Part shown: positions 34,966 through 47,300 of the stretch, piece after piece
Position numbering within the stretch: position 1 is the stretch's first letter
How the letters are laid out: the number at the start of each line of letters is the position of its first letter
Source of the DNA: Bryoerythrophyllum caledonicum
Lineage: Eukaryota > Streptophyta > Bryopsida > Pottiales > Pottiaceae
Assembly: GCA_963971425.1 (NCBI GenBank)
Contig: OZ020517.1
Coordinates: forward strand, 31,716,734-31,780,733
Length of the DNA: 64,000 nt
Direction: 5' to 3'
Made by a program: the position numbers and the translations under genes
The notes under the pieces: model-generated
What the model saw: only the letters and a program-made list of their open reading frames with translations
Database searches by the model: none
What the model was told of the DNA's origin: nothing

Positions 34966-35680
34966 AGGTTGCTTGGAGGGGAAGAACATGTTTAGTAGTA
35001 CAAGAGTAGTATTTATATTTTCCGTAGTGGATATTCTATCCGTTGTAGAGTTTGAATAGGATGAAGAGAAAAGCTTGAAATCAACAACTCTGAAACATTG
35101 CAGTGATGCAATGTGATCAAAACGACGGCATCAAATTATAAATTTAGTGGCAATCTAAAGTCATCACTTCCTTCAATCAATGTCAATTTTGGCACTCTCT
35201 TTACTGAGGTGCTGATGCGCAATGCAACACCTTTGAGGGACCAATGAGAATGTGGCCACGCTCTCCACAGAGGTATTTTGTTCATTGGCAACAACGACAT
35301 GGATTTCAGAAATGAAGACAAAAGAATGAGTAAATTAATATAAGTGCAAAGAGTGGGAAAATAAATTGAATTTGAAAGACAAAGTTGTTCAGATTTGGTA
35401 CACAAGCATGAACACCAGACAATACGTCTATTATCTTCTTGATACTTGTGGGCTCAACAAAGATTGAAATAGGATGTGACAAAATGAAGCGGGAGCACAT
35501 CTACTTTCTACTTCAATTTATGTGTAATAAAGGAGAGGGGACTTTATTCATCCTTTGTTAACGATAGTGGGCTAGAGTAATGGCTCCGAGCAGCAAGTGC
35601 AGTAGTTAGGATAATGTGAGCTAGATCAAAGATATATGTGTCGACACCTATATCCACTACCGTGAGGGCCTCATTGTGAG
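34966..35680. other. No gene seen
   Basis: AT-rich, short frames only. Confidence 0.4.
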
Positions 35681-35684
35681 CCGC

Positions 35685-36823
35685 CTACTTTGTTGTCATC
35701 TCAGCAATAGCAACCTCAGCAAAAAGCTTCATGCTCGCTTCGGCCTTGGCAACCACAACCTTCAACTTCATTACAGCTTCAACCTCCACGGCTATTTTTG
35801 CCTCCCCCGCTGCTTTCTCTTTTTTTGCCTTCTCAGCTTCACACACCTTCTTCTCCGTTCCTCTTGTCTGCTTTATAGGCGCCGCAACATCTAGCAAAGG
35901 AACCATAATCTCAGTGCCAACTTAATCGGGCTAGATGCCATTTCTGAGTTTGATGTCAAGGATAGAGGCTTGATCACTGGGGAGTCGAAGTATCATCCAC
36001 ATTTATGCTAGTGCAGATGGGCCTATTTTTTGGGATATTTTCAGCTAGAATGCACCTATTGCCATCACGATTTAGATAATTTTCAAAGTATACACGCATC
36101 TTTAACGCCGCTTTCCTTGTATACAAGATGTAAAAAAGTATCTGTATAAGACCTAGGTTATGGCCTATGAAAGTCCGACGCCCAACTCTGCAATGCGGTT
36201 CTTGTGCACACCCTTCACATCCAACTTGTCCAGAACCGCCAAGTCCCATAGCTCTACGTAATCCTGAATGAATGCGCATCCACTCTACGTAATCCTGAAT
36301 CAATAGAATGAGACACTTTCTAAATGCGTGAATGATGAAAGTCAACTGCCTCTCCATGTTCAGATAATATAGAATCAAATAAGACCACCACCTCAATTGA
36401 AAGCTGCAGAAGCATCTCCAGTGAGATCATATGAACTAGTTTAGAATCAAGATTATTGAAGGTATTGAAACAAACATGTGCCTACCAATTTTCCTTCATC
36501 AGCTATCCAAGAAAAGAATGGTATGCAGGTTTTTCCATTGGAAATTTCAGTAAAACACGCAAAGAAGCTAGCTTATTCTCGCACTCTAGCCACTTGACCT
36601 TTCTGGCAGCGTCCATCGCAGAGGTTGAGGGATAAATCAAATTTTTTTTAGACATCTTTGGATAATCTTTCAGACTCTGATTATATAGCCTGATTTGTTC
36701 AAGGGACTGTGGACTATACTTAGGGTCTGCAATGGGCAGCAGCTTCTTCAGCACAGATGTCATTTTTTTTTCACTTTCATCACAACTTTGCTGACCACCT
36801 TGTAAAGTTTCTCTGTTGTCCAC
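35685..36823 (-). pseudogene. Unrecognised, probably transposon-encoded frames
   Basis: Three minus-strand frames follow one another. The first (36,823-36,503) includes KWLECENKLASLRVLLKFP. The second (36,396-35,974) is of no recognisable type. The third (35,906-35,685) is an Ala/Lys/Glu-rich, likely coiled-coil segment. Order and spacing would suit the remains of one gene with introns or frameshifts, but no family is recognised. Confidence 0.25.
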
Positions 36824-37310
36824 TCAATTGACTTATCTAGAAAATTGCTCTTGAAACATCTGAGTTGCATTTGAACGACATTATCAATCTGTTTCTGAAT
36901 AAAAAAACACGATTGCATCAACAAAGGATGCAATGAAAGATAGGTGAGAGTGCACTAATATTTCAAACTACGATAATAGCACATCACGATATGGAGGCAA
37001 TCAATATCGACAGACCCTAGATAGAGACTTGCAACATGCCTTATGGTCTCCGCTTGACGGCAGCCGCTTAGCTGTGAGAATCTCCTAGACTATAGTTTAC
37101 TTAAACTAACAACTGGTAATATCAGCTATCTATAATGGGAAGGTTGAATTTGAATGTCCTCTTGGAAGTCTGCTACTTCAGCAACCCATGGAGACAATCA
37201 TACCTTCCTAAAGAGTCATTTTTTTTTTAGAGAACTTCAAAGAAGATGTCAACATCTACACCTATGTAGACGCGAGTTCTAAGGTTTTAAAAAGGAACCT
37301 CTGAAGGAAC

Positions 37311-37840
37311 TGTCAACATTGGCACCCTTCTAGAAGGCCTCTCCAATTTTTATTAAAGAAACCTCCAAAAGTAGAGCCGACATTGGTGCCCCTTAAGAGG
37401 TCCCTCTATATATATATTAGAGGAACCTCCAAAAGAACAGCCGACATTGGCGCCCCTCAAGAGAATCCCTTAAATGTATATTAAAGAACCTTCAAAAGGA
37501 TTGCCGACATCTTCCCTCTCCAAGAAGACCCCCTAAATGTATATCAAGTCAACCTTCAACATGGCAGCCGACATCGGCGACCTTCATGATAATCCCTTCA
37601 ATATATATTAAGGGAGCCTCCAAAAGGGTTGTTGACATTAGCGCTCTTCTAAAGGGCCCCGTAAATGTATATTAAGGGAACCATAAAAAGGGTAGCCGAC
37701 ATCGGCGCCCCTCTAGAAGACCCTTTAAACTTTTGTTAAGGGAACCTCCGAAAAGGCAGCCGACATTGGCGATCATCTACAAGACCTCTTAAATGTATAC
37801 TAAGAAAACCTCTAAAAGGGCAGCCGACATCGGCTGCCTC
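37311..37840 (+). repeat. Array of nine ~64-bp units (left arm)
   Basis: GCCGACATCGGC-like cores recur at 37,311, 37,376, 37,440, 37,503, 37,567, 37,630, 37,694, 37,759 and 37,822, a spacing of 63-65 bases. Each unit also holds TTAAATGTATATTAAGG and AACCTCCAAAAGGGCA. The core is itself a palindrome. The array is not CRISPR: units are contiguous, without unique spacers. Confidence 0.9.
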
Positions 37841-38060
37841 TAGAATGTGCAACACGCTCTGGAAAATTTGAAGATATTTCCGAAATGGTACTACACTTTA
37901 TTGTTGGACATTGTACGGATGAGTTATCAATGGATGAAGTTCTGAATCTCATAACTTCATCCGCAAATAACTCATTCGTATAATGTCCAATAATAAATTG
38001 TAGTACTATTTTGAAAATATCTTCAAATTTTCCAGAGCGTGTTGCACATTCCAGAGGCAG
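37841..38060. repeat. Central ~105-bp-arm hairpin between the two arrays
   Basis: GGATGAAGTT and AACTTCATCC close an 11-base loop near 37,947-37,957. The flanking arms pair outwards with modest mismatch to GCAGCCGA / TCGGCTGC at about 37,820 and 38,057. Confidence 0.85.
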
Positions 38061-38335
38061 CCGATGTTGGCTGCCCTTTTTGAGGTTCCCTTATTATTCA
38101 TTGAAGGGGTCTTGTAGAAGGGTGCCGATGTCGGCTACCTTTTTGGAGGTTTCCATAATATAAACTTAAGGGGCCCTCTAAGAAGTCGCCGATGTTGATT
38201 GCCCTATTGGAGGTTCACTTCATATACATTTAAAAGGTTATCTTTGTCGGCTCCGATGTCGGCTGCTCTTTTCGAGGTTTCCTTGATATACATTTAAGGG
38301 GTTCTTTTGAAGGGCACCAATGTTGTCTCCACAGT
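38057..38335 (-). repeat. Array of five 64-bp units (right arm, inverted)
   Basis: The same unit in opposite orientation, with cores at 38,060, 38,124, 38,188, 38,252 and 38,316, exactly 64 bases apart. Together with the left array this is a large foldback structure just upstream of a Mutator-like transposase copy. Confidence 0.9.
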
Positions 38336-38589
38336 TGTTTTTGCCTCCACCTGCAGTTTCTTCGTGTGAGAAAAACTTAGGAAAGCTTTCAGACTAGTCA
38401 AATTCACTGAGTATGGTCGGCCTGCAACGCAACGTCTTGAGGTCAATCCGAGAAAAGGAAAAGACAATTCTAGCATCAAACTCTTGAGATATCATCACTT
38501 ACACCGTGAACTGGATATTGCTGAGAGGATTACTATGCGCCTGTAAAACATCTTCTTCGGCAATTGCCCTTTCTACTACTTCCCTGCCT

Positions 38590-38872
38590 TCACCTACGAA
38601 GGCGACGGCGAAGAGGGCAGCCGCTGTTGGCTGCCCTCTTCACCATGGCCGTTGGCCATGGCAAGCAGGAGGCCGAACTCTCCTCGCCATGGCCGTCGTC
38701 TTGGCTGACCACGGCCATGGCGAGGAGGGCAACCGCTTTCCGCCGCCCTCCTCATCATGGCCGTCGTCTGTTAAGACGACAACCATGGCGAGGAGAGGGG
38801 CCGAACCCTCCTCGCCATGGCCGTCGTCCTTGCCGACCACGGCCATGGCGAGGAGGGCAGCCGAGAAGGAGT
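38590..38872. repeat. GC-rich nested hairpins (CCATGGCCGTCGTC family)
   Basis: CCTCGCCATGGCCGT and its reverse complement form hairpins at 38,682-38,725 and 38,809-38,853, with related copies between. The long open frame across this stretch is low-complexity (Pro/Ser/Trp/Ala) and continues in frame into the transposase homology at about 38,860. The repeat may therefore have become coding, or the frame may be chance. Confidence 0.65.
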
Positions 38873-41800
38873 ACCTAGGAGAATTACTACAATGTCCAGA
38901 AGGTGTTCCTCAGAAGGTTCTTCCATTTGATGAACTCATTCCACTTCTGGACAAGTTCAAGCAGATGTCCTCCCCAAATATTCGGAATGAAGTGACCACT
39001 TTCCGATACTTGTGACGATTTGGAGTTATGGATAGTATAACGAAGTTGAGGGGCTCTAGTAGCTAGGCATTCATCTAGGAGAACCGCTTTCCTGGACAAG
39101 GAACAGAGACGGAGAAAGTTTTTATTATCAAGATGTCCGAGGTTGGTCCTGGATGCGGGGTTGATTTAGTAAAGCGAATGCAACCTGGAGGCGATTTGGA
39201 AGAGGCGTGGATGATGTTTGACCTCGTGAAACGCGTTAAGGAGTGACCACCATGGCCTATCATGTTTACGATTCGACATTCTGCTATGTTATGACAGTTG
39301 TTGTGTGCGATATGCAGTCAGAGGACGTTGATGCCCAACAACTTTTCTGGAAGAGTCTCAATAATGTTGTAAAGAGGCATGATATCTCTGACTCAAATTT
39401 TAAAGGATTCATGGTGGACAGCGCTGAGGCAAATTGGAATGCGGTGCGTATTTTGTACGGTTCAGGCGACGCCGTAGTGCCAATGGACAATCACGAGAGG
39501 ATTTCCCTATTTCATTGGATGCAATCACTCAAAAAGCACACTAAGGCAGACATTAGGGCCGACCTTCAGGACCAACACCGCTCTCTCTGCAAGTTGTACA
39601 AGAACTCCATATCTTTGGAAGATGCCTACAGTCGATACTTGGCAATCTGAGCATGGTGGTTGTCTTTTGGTGCCGCAACAAAGGAGGCACTTCCAAGACT
39701 TGAGTTGTGGCTTGCATTCTGGCATTTCAAATTCCGGCTATGGGGTGGATTCGCGACAGCTAGTAAGTTCCTTTAGAATCATGTTTCTTTATATATCTTT
39801 ATTCTAAAAAGTGTTGATGGGCTTTAGCAGTGTACATTGCTTTGTACTCGGTTAATTCATTTTACATTCTACAGTACTAAAACCTGCGTCGTTAATTCCT
39901 TTCACCAAATTCTAGTAGTGTGCCTGGCAACGTCAGTCTTACAATCTATTCTATACAAAATTAAACCTTTTCATTCTTCGTTGCCGGTATGTTTATATTC
40001 ACAATTCGTTATTTTTTATTGATTGTTTTTTGTATTTCCCGGTTTTTTCCATCTTCTTTCCATTTCTTTTGGTTTTTTTCCCTTTCATTTTTTTTTCTTA
40101 TTTTCTTTTCTTTTGGGTAGTTCCTGTTCCCCCCGGGTTTTTTCTATCCTTATTGTAGGTCGCCAATATCGGCTGCCCTTTCACAATAATACAACTAGAA
40201 TCGTTTGTTCTGGGAACTGAACGTAGCCGACATCGCCTGCTCACATGAGCAACGAAGTGCTTGTCATTCATTCGTATCGGCGACGAAGGTGTTTGTTCTT
40301 GACCAGTCTCGAGGCGTTGTCGCCATTGCCCTCTATTGAACCACGTCTTCCCTTGCAGTGTTGTTATCACTTTGAGTCTTTGAGTGCACTTCAAACTCCA
40401 GTTGTCAAATCATGCCTAGTGAATCTTGCTCATTGCAAGATCTGTCCGACTTCGAACTTGCGGAAATGCGGTCATGTAATTTGGCCGAGACAGCCTACAA
40501 CAAATGGCTGTAACAGTCTGGCAAAAGAGGGAACGATCTCTATGTTGCCGTTGTTGATGACATGGTCCACGCATTTATGCAAGTTGTTGCCTACTATCAG
40601 TTTCTTAAGGGTGAAGCCCGGAACTGGTCCTGACAAGGAAGAACTCCGACTCCGTACTACCCATCGAACCACTCAGTGCACTGGGAATACTACAGATCTT
40701 CAAGCAACTTTTGCCACAATGCCGGGTGCAACAAAATTTTGCACACGAGATCCTCACCTAAAAGGTGAAGAAGAATTCGTTTCGTTGAAACGGAAAGCAG
40801 ACCTTCCTCCAGGCTCTAAATTTGATTCCCACCTCCCTGACAAGATTAGTGTCTCCCGTCCACGCCTTAGGAGACGAAGGAATGATCCAAAGATTGTTGA
40901 TCTTACAGTTGACAACTCTGATTTGCCGTCTAAAATGAGGCCTGCTCTAGCTGAGGTTCATTCGTCTAAGACTCCGGCTACTTTGCCTCCTATGCAACAT
41001 GTTAAATTGATTTAGGAGACTGTTTGCGACTAGAGGCAGTGGCACATTGCAAGGCTTCCAAAAACCTTGGGAAAAACTTGCTTTGCCATGCATGGCAGAA
41101 AGAGATGTGTTACAAATATTGTGCAGAGCGGGCGACCTACTGCTGCTCCAACTTATAGTGGCCTCATGGACAATTATAAGAAGACCAGAATGGAGAAGAT
41201 GCAGTTCTTCCTTTGCAAAGACGATATCCATCGTTGTGTCCACAACCCTCGACGACTATGGGTTGTTTCTAAACCCCGTGTCCCAGACGTATGGCCGGTA
41301 AAGATGGGCACTAATCTTAGCAAATCGGAGATATTTGCTCTCAAGTGCGGCGGCTTTAAACTTGCAGAGCGAGTTGAGATGTCTCCTCAAAGGCTGTTTG
41401 GTGAAGGCAATTCCATGGACCTTGCGAACTACCGTCCTCCTCCCAATCCTTTGGACCACCCAAGTACGAGATTTGGAAAGCCCATCCGTAGGAATCTTAA
41501 AGCTCCTACTACTAAACACCACAACACTTGTGCCTCTGCACTATCCGTAGCTGCGAAGATCAATGATATCCTTATGGTACCGCCTCCTGCTCTTGGCTGC
41601 ATAATTACTTTACAGTCTAGTAGCATTTCCAAGGTTTCACGATATATATTGACGATTGGTCAGTTCCCATCATGTGATTATCCATCCTTCATGGAGATGT
41701 CGAAGAAGTCACTAGGTAAGCGTGGTGCTTGGACCTAGTGCAAGCACCTATACTACATCTTTACCATAGCATGTGGATTCGACTAGGACCTAGATGTTTT

Positions 41801-41879
41801 CATGGACGGTCCTAGTTTCACTTGGAATGAGATAAAACAAGTCCTTCAGATTCTGCTTCTAAAACACTGTGGTGCTTAA
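38860..41879 (+). pseudogene. Mutator-like (SWIM) transposase, copy 2
   Basis: Homology starts at EYLGELLQC and continues VLPFDELIPLLDKFKQM, with the catalytic core VYDSTFCYVMTVVVCDMQSE, then FMVDSAEANWN, then RISLFHWMQSL (the Mutator-type C/H-H region; Cys is Ser here). Next come WWLSFGAAT and LAFWHFKFRLWGGF. After an intron-like, AT-rich stretch (39,800-40,200) a linker begins near 40,430. The C-terminal part runs 40,740-41,879 in one frame broken by TAG at 41,013, near 41,034, 41,736 and 41,766. The SWIM finger is degraded (SCDYPSF, W-T-stop-C-K-H). The reading order was checked against the other two copies. It encodes no working enzyme. Confidence 0.65.
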
Positions 41880-42769
41880 ATATGCTTTTGATCCGTTTGT
41901 CTATTTTATTTTATTAAAATGAAAATTGTGGTGAGACTAAAAGGGCCACCTAAATATTTTATTTATGCGTAGTTTCTTCTATTTCACATGGAAATGACGA
42001 GAAGATGGCTGTTTAGTGCACATAGGTTCTACACTTGTCGAGTTGTTTTGGGTTTTGGTGTTAGGCTCTCTGCACCTCTCAACCATCACTATCACACCCT
42101 CTAACACTCAGATGCCCTAAGTCGATCTCCTTCATACTTCCCCTAAACCGTAGTTCTATCGTAAATTCACTCTTTCAAACTCCTACACCATCACCCCGTA
42201 CCTCTCCGTGCCCCTTACCATTTCCCCATACGAGGCCCTTATCTATACTTGACATTGTCCCTCCATAAGAGTCCTTCTCACGGTCATTTCCCATTATCCA
42301 CCTCAGTTCTGTGCCCGCAACCAACTTTTTGTCCGCTCTCTATCTCCACACATTCAACTATATTTCTCCCTTATCTTCTTAGTCATAGAAATCATATCTT
42401 CTCATTATTGGACAAACCTTATCACCACGGTCATAGGCCTTCCTCCTGTTGACTAGCACCTTTTTTTCACATGAAGTCTATCTATTATTTAAGAATATTT
42501 TGACCTGCCCAATGTTTAAGCCACCTAATCCACGGTAATAGGGCCTTAGACGTACTACATTTAGTACTTTATTCTTGTTATAAAAATCACAAACTTTTAC
42601 TTTTTCTACGTAATCTTATCTTTTTGGCACTCTACGCTCGCAAACCAAGGCTCACCGCTCTCCGCTCGCGACTCTACGCTCGCAAAATAGCCTCGTCCAT
42701 GAGAGATGCTGATCTTATTCGGCCTGTGTGAGTCAAATTCAGATCACGGAGGAAGATCTATCTTCCGTT
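41880..42769. other. 3' flank of copy 2; no gene
   Basis: C/T-rich, then AT-rich. 42,630-42,700 contains CTCTACGCTCGCAAA repeats, inverse to 33,500-33,570, and presumably marks part of the element end. Confidence 0.45.
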
Positions 42770-44823
42770 TCAATGAGAAAAAACCTCTTCCCCTTCTAAA
42801 TGAGGATTGCGCGTGCACAACTTGTTAGCTCCAGGCATTTTTGCGAGGGCCTCGTGTAGTACCTTTGAGTTCCTAGAGCAATGAGCGGTAAGATGAACAG
42901 TTTGCAGTCGGAGTTCTTTTTTTTCCGGTCCAGTGCCTGGCTTCTCACCCTTCAAGAATTGGTAATATACAACAACTTGCATGAAAGCACGAACCATATC
43001 ATCAACAGTTGCGACGTAGAGATCAGTTCCTCTTTTCCTTGATTGTTGTAACCACTTATTGTGTACATATTTTGCAAGATTGTACGACGGCATTTCAGCC
43101 AATTCTACTTTAGAAAAAGCCTGCGGAAGTTGAAAGAAACATACGTACCTTGACTTTTAAAACAATAGGTCTCCTGAACCTTTAGATAAGTAGCCGCACT
43201 CTTTACGGGGGAGGGCTTGCCTAAACATGCAAATTCAAATGCGGTAATGACAAAACTGAACTTACAAGCTCCATAAAACCTCCCCACTGTCTATATCGGA
43301 AATGCCAAAATGCTAGCCAGAGGTTTAGACGAACAACTCCACCATTCGTAGTTGCTCTTGATGATAGCCACCATGATTTAATAGCTATATACCAAGTGTC
43401 TGCCTCCTCAAGTGTCTTAGCATTCTTGTTTTGTCTGCAAAGTTGTCGGTGTTGTTTTTGGAGGTCTGCTTGTATGTCTGCCTATGTATGTTTCTCGAGT
43501 GACTGTGTCCAATGGAAAAGACATGTGCGCTCTTGATTTTTCATGGGCTTCTTTGCGTCCCCACCTCCATACGTATCGCGAACAACATTCCACTTTGCTT
43601 GAGCACTATCTGCCATAAAGCTTTTAAACGTGACGTCATGGATACCATGCCTAGCTCCCACGACATTCAAGTTCTACCAAAAGATTCGCTGCACTGGTAC
43701 ATCTTCAGACTGCATGTCACAAACTGCAATTGTCATCACACGGCAATATGTTGAGTCATATACATGGCAGGCCATGGTTGTCCAGTCCTTCACTTGTTTC
43801 ACGTGATCGAACATTATCCAAGCGTCCCCAAGGTCGCCTCCTGGTTGCATGCACCGTACTAGATCCACACCACTTCCCGGTCCTATTTCGGCCATCTTGA
43901 ATGGGAATACCTTATCGGAGTTCGTTCCATGACCGAGAATTTGTTTTCCTAAACGAAGGCCCAATTGGAGGCCCCCTTCAATCTGCTTATGCTGTCCATT
44001 AATCCGAAACGTCTCAAATATCTGAACGTAGTGACCTCATTGTGGATATTTGGGGACGTCATCTGCTTGAACTTATCTAGCACTTGTAAACGTTCTTCAA
44101 ATGGAAGAATCTTTTGAGGAACTCCTTGCTTGCGTCAAGGACGATGGAAGAATTTGTTGCAGTAGGAGTTTGTTTTACCTACTCTCCAATGAGGCTCCAA
44201 AGCTTGACGGATGACTCTCTACATGTTCCTTGTTTTACCAGGTGATTGTAAGTTCCCAAATGGACACACGCACGAGTCATTTGGTCATGGCCAAAGTTAT
44301 AATAAATTTTTGCGAAGCACGTGCCTAAACATGCAGGGGGATGTTGACAAATGCTACAAACAAGAGTAGACAACGGAGGGGGAGAATTACCTACATCAAA
44401 CAGACTGGGACAAAAACCATCCCATTCAATTTCTTTTGCGATTGACGTACGGTGGACCCGTTTCAGATAGTTGCAATCAGCATTTGTACACTGTAGATGT
44501 CCTAGGCATGAAAAAATTCTAAATGACAAGTTCAAGTCATTTCTAATATGAAGTGTTATAGTACGAGACCAAGTATGACCATCATGCCTCTTGTCCATAC
44601 CTTATAGAAGTACGGCCTGCGAGGAGAGGTTACTCTTTTCGACTGCATGGAGTTTAAAAATCACGTCCCCATTGAAGGAAGGGGGGAGGAAATCTACCTT
44701 CTCTATCTTGATGGAATCAAAGCCTACTTTACAGATATGAGACCTGGATCTCCGTCGGAAACTAAGAGCTCCTATGCAATTGACAATGCTAATGGAGGCA
44801 ATGGGAGGTAGGGGAGGCTTCAA
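42770..44823 (-). pseudogene. Mutator-like (SWIM) transposase, copy 3, N-terminal and DDE parts
   Basis: From 44823 downwards: an N-terminal Cys-containing region (LQCTNADCNYLKR, and VCSICQHPPACLG), likely DNA-binding zinc sites of the FAR1/FLYWCH kind. It continues with FKQMTSPNIHNEVTTFRYL, then GPGSGVDLVRCMQPGGD, CHVYDSTYCRVMTIAVCDMQ, FMADSAQAKWNVV and ERTCLFHWTQSLEKH, and after a TAG continues LWLAFWHFRYRQWGGF. A GT-AG intron (about 43,263-43,109) precedes LAEMPSYNLAKYV. The frame ends at 42,770, where the homology to copy 2 stops, so the SWIM half is missing. Several frame changes (43,670, 44,170). It is the best source for the family's catalytic core. Confidence 0.65.
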
Positions 44824-45025
44824 AATGGACGGACGACCAGACTAAGAGGACATTGGCTTGGTAGAAACTTGAATTCAAGTTGAAATGCCTGCAGATTGAA
44901 AGAGACAATCACTATCTGAGTCGTCACTAAGTACATGAATACAAGTGTCACTTGGTTCTAGTTTCACTTTGTGAAGCGAAGGAGTAACTTGCAAAGTACA
45001 TGACGACAGTGCAGGAGTTAGAGAA

Positions 45026-45439
45026 TCAAGAGGCACGGATGTGGCTATCTTTTAGACCATACACTCTATATTTTCCTAGCTTTAACAACCACATGCGTCC
45101 CTCGTCATGAGTTGTACAAGTTTGAGCTATGGTATGAGTGATCTCTCCAGTGACTATATCAAAGACTTCCATGTCCATGTGCATTGTCTCCTCAAGAATA
45201 TTGAAACAAAAGCCTAGACGATTAGCAGAAACAACAGAGAAGCCTTCTTGACCAACAACAAATGAAATCGGTACTCTTGGACCGAGACCATATACGACGA
45301 CATCTCCATCAATCCCATCTTGCGCAACAGCCATAGTGGCAAGGTTGGAGGGTAGAGTATCGGACATAGGTCGAAGGTGAAAGAGAATGGGACACAAAGG
45401 TATTGTCAATTCTATAATGACATGCTCAATTCTCTCCAA
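45026..45439 (-). pseudogene. Unrecognised 137-residue frame upstream of copy 3
   Basis: An open frame with balanced composition on the same strand as transposase copy 3, separated from it by about 200 bases. It could be the N-terminal part of the same protein, but copy 2 shows no matching segment, so this is only positional inference. Confidence 0.25.
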
Positions 45440-46990
45440 CCTAATGAGTAGAGTTATGGATGAAGAGTACTATGTCGGTTGCATAATTGTCATTGTAACT
45501 AGAATCATTTGACATAAATAAACCACCATGAAATTATAAATTTACTGAATACAAAATCCAGCTGCATATTCCAAGTTGTATGCCAAGAACTGGTTGTTTT
45601 ATGTAGCGGTAGGTTGGGGCAAGTAGGGGAGGCATGATATTTAGCATGGACGTAAATTATATGTGGATCGAAAGTTAGGTGTCAATTGTCCAATCTAATG
45701 CAAACCGCCATCTCAGAGTTATAAATAAGATGCAGGTATAGAGTAGTAGGGTACAGGACGCCGTCAAAGAGTAGACAAAAAAAAGAATGAATCAATATTA
45801 GTTTGAAGGATTTCAAATACAATCTAAGATTGGGAAATTGGTATGTTTGTATTGTGTATCATAAGTTGTAAGAAATTGTTAATTGACAATTGCAACTTTA
45901 AATTTGAAACGCAGCTTGTGGACCACTTTGAAAAAGCAAGTGCAATGTCAAATTCAAGAAAAACCTTTGTCGCGTAATATGTACAGTTTTTTTAAAATTG
46001 TACAAGTTAAGTATATTATAATTCAATTTAATACACTAGGTTTTTTTAATAAAGTATTGCAACATATGATTCATAATCCAAGCATTACAAAAGAGAATAG
46101 AAATGATTCACGTCATTTGTAAGAATTAACCAATTTACACCTAAATTACAATTCATACATGATTAGAAGATGAAAAAGTTATTTCACATTGATAATAGCA
46201 ATCGTATATTTCTAAATTTACAATGTAATAGAATAAATTTTGAATGTGATACAATAAACTTACAGTGTAAAACAAATAATAAACAATTCTCATCATATAT
46301 ACACTTTACAAATTTTCAATGTTATACAATAAATTTTGAATGAATTACAAAAAATTCATTGGATCAATAGTCTTTACAATTGATGAACAAATTTTTATAC
46401 TTAATACAATTTGCAATCCATGCTATAAATGGTCTTAGTCCATCATAACTAATTACAAACTTACAATTTTCAACATGAGATTAACACATATCAAAAACAA
46501 AAAATAACATATCAAATCGAAGATAATATAGATCCACTCAAAGAGTCCTAATTTGATTTACAATGTCTCTAATAGTTGTTTACAAAGTTAAGATTTAAAA
46601 GTTATTCGAATTTACAATTTACAATACAATCGTAATGAAAAATAATATGATTCCTATTGATTTCAAAAATAAGAAAATTCTAAATTCATTTATATCAAGT
46701 AAAATTTTAAGAACTATCCAAAGAAACTAGTTTAGAAAACATTTTCATCATGCAAGAGTATGCCAAAGTTGGTAGTTTTCAAATCATTCTTGCTACAATC
46801 AAATTGACGGATGAAAACGTCTTATATTCATTCCAATTCACGAACATTCATTAACCAACTGTGTAGTAAAGCAACGCGTCATTTTGGTGTAGTTTCTAAA
46901 ATGGAAATGTTTGGACATTCATCCATCGCGTCGCTCTTAAATTAGGTTTCCATCGTGCTCGAAAGAAGGCGAAAAAGTTCAGAAGCCGCC
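45440..46990. other. AT-rich spacer, no gene
   Basis: Very AT-rich with many ACAATTT / AATTTACA phrases (46,100-46,700). No coding signal. Confidence 0.5.
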
Positions 46991-47032
46991 AAACCCTTTA
47001 CTTTTTCCAAGAGTGAATGAGGGCGTGACACC

Positions 47033-47300
47033 TCTCTCTCTCTCTCTGTCTTCTCTTGCACGCACGCTCTTTTCTTGTTGTTTCTCTTCCTTTCTTCTCC
47101 CTCCTCTCTCTTTGGTCGCTTCCCATGTGCTCGTCAGGCTCTCTCATAGTGTTTGTGAGCGCGTGTGTGTGCGTGTGTGTGTGAGGTGTGTGTGCGAGTG
47201 TGTGTGAGGTGTGTGTGCACGTGCGTGTGCGGTGTGTGTGAGGTGTGTATGTGAGTGTTTGTGTGAGGTGCTTGAGGTGTGTGTATGTGAGTATAGGTAT
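47033..47300 (+). repeat. CT-rich tract followed by (GT)n / GTGAG microsatellite
   Basis: CTCTCTCTCTCTCT near 47,034-47,049 and alternating GTGTGTGTGC / GTGTGTGAGG from about 47,155 to 47,300. The layout (pyrimidine tract, then AT-rich GTTTTAGGTTTTGG text) resembles a promoter and leader. It may be the 5' end of the large element on the right, but no start codon can be fixed. Confidence 0.6.

Noticed and set aside
35685..35906. Ala/Lys/Glu-rich frame as a LEA-type host protein
   Set aside because: Short, no Met context or conserved LEA repeat, and surrounded by transposon sequence.
37311..38335. CRISPR array
   Set aside because: The units are contiguous 64-bp repeats with no unique spacers, in inverted halves, in a eukaryotic genome.
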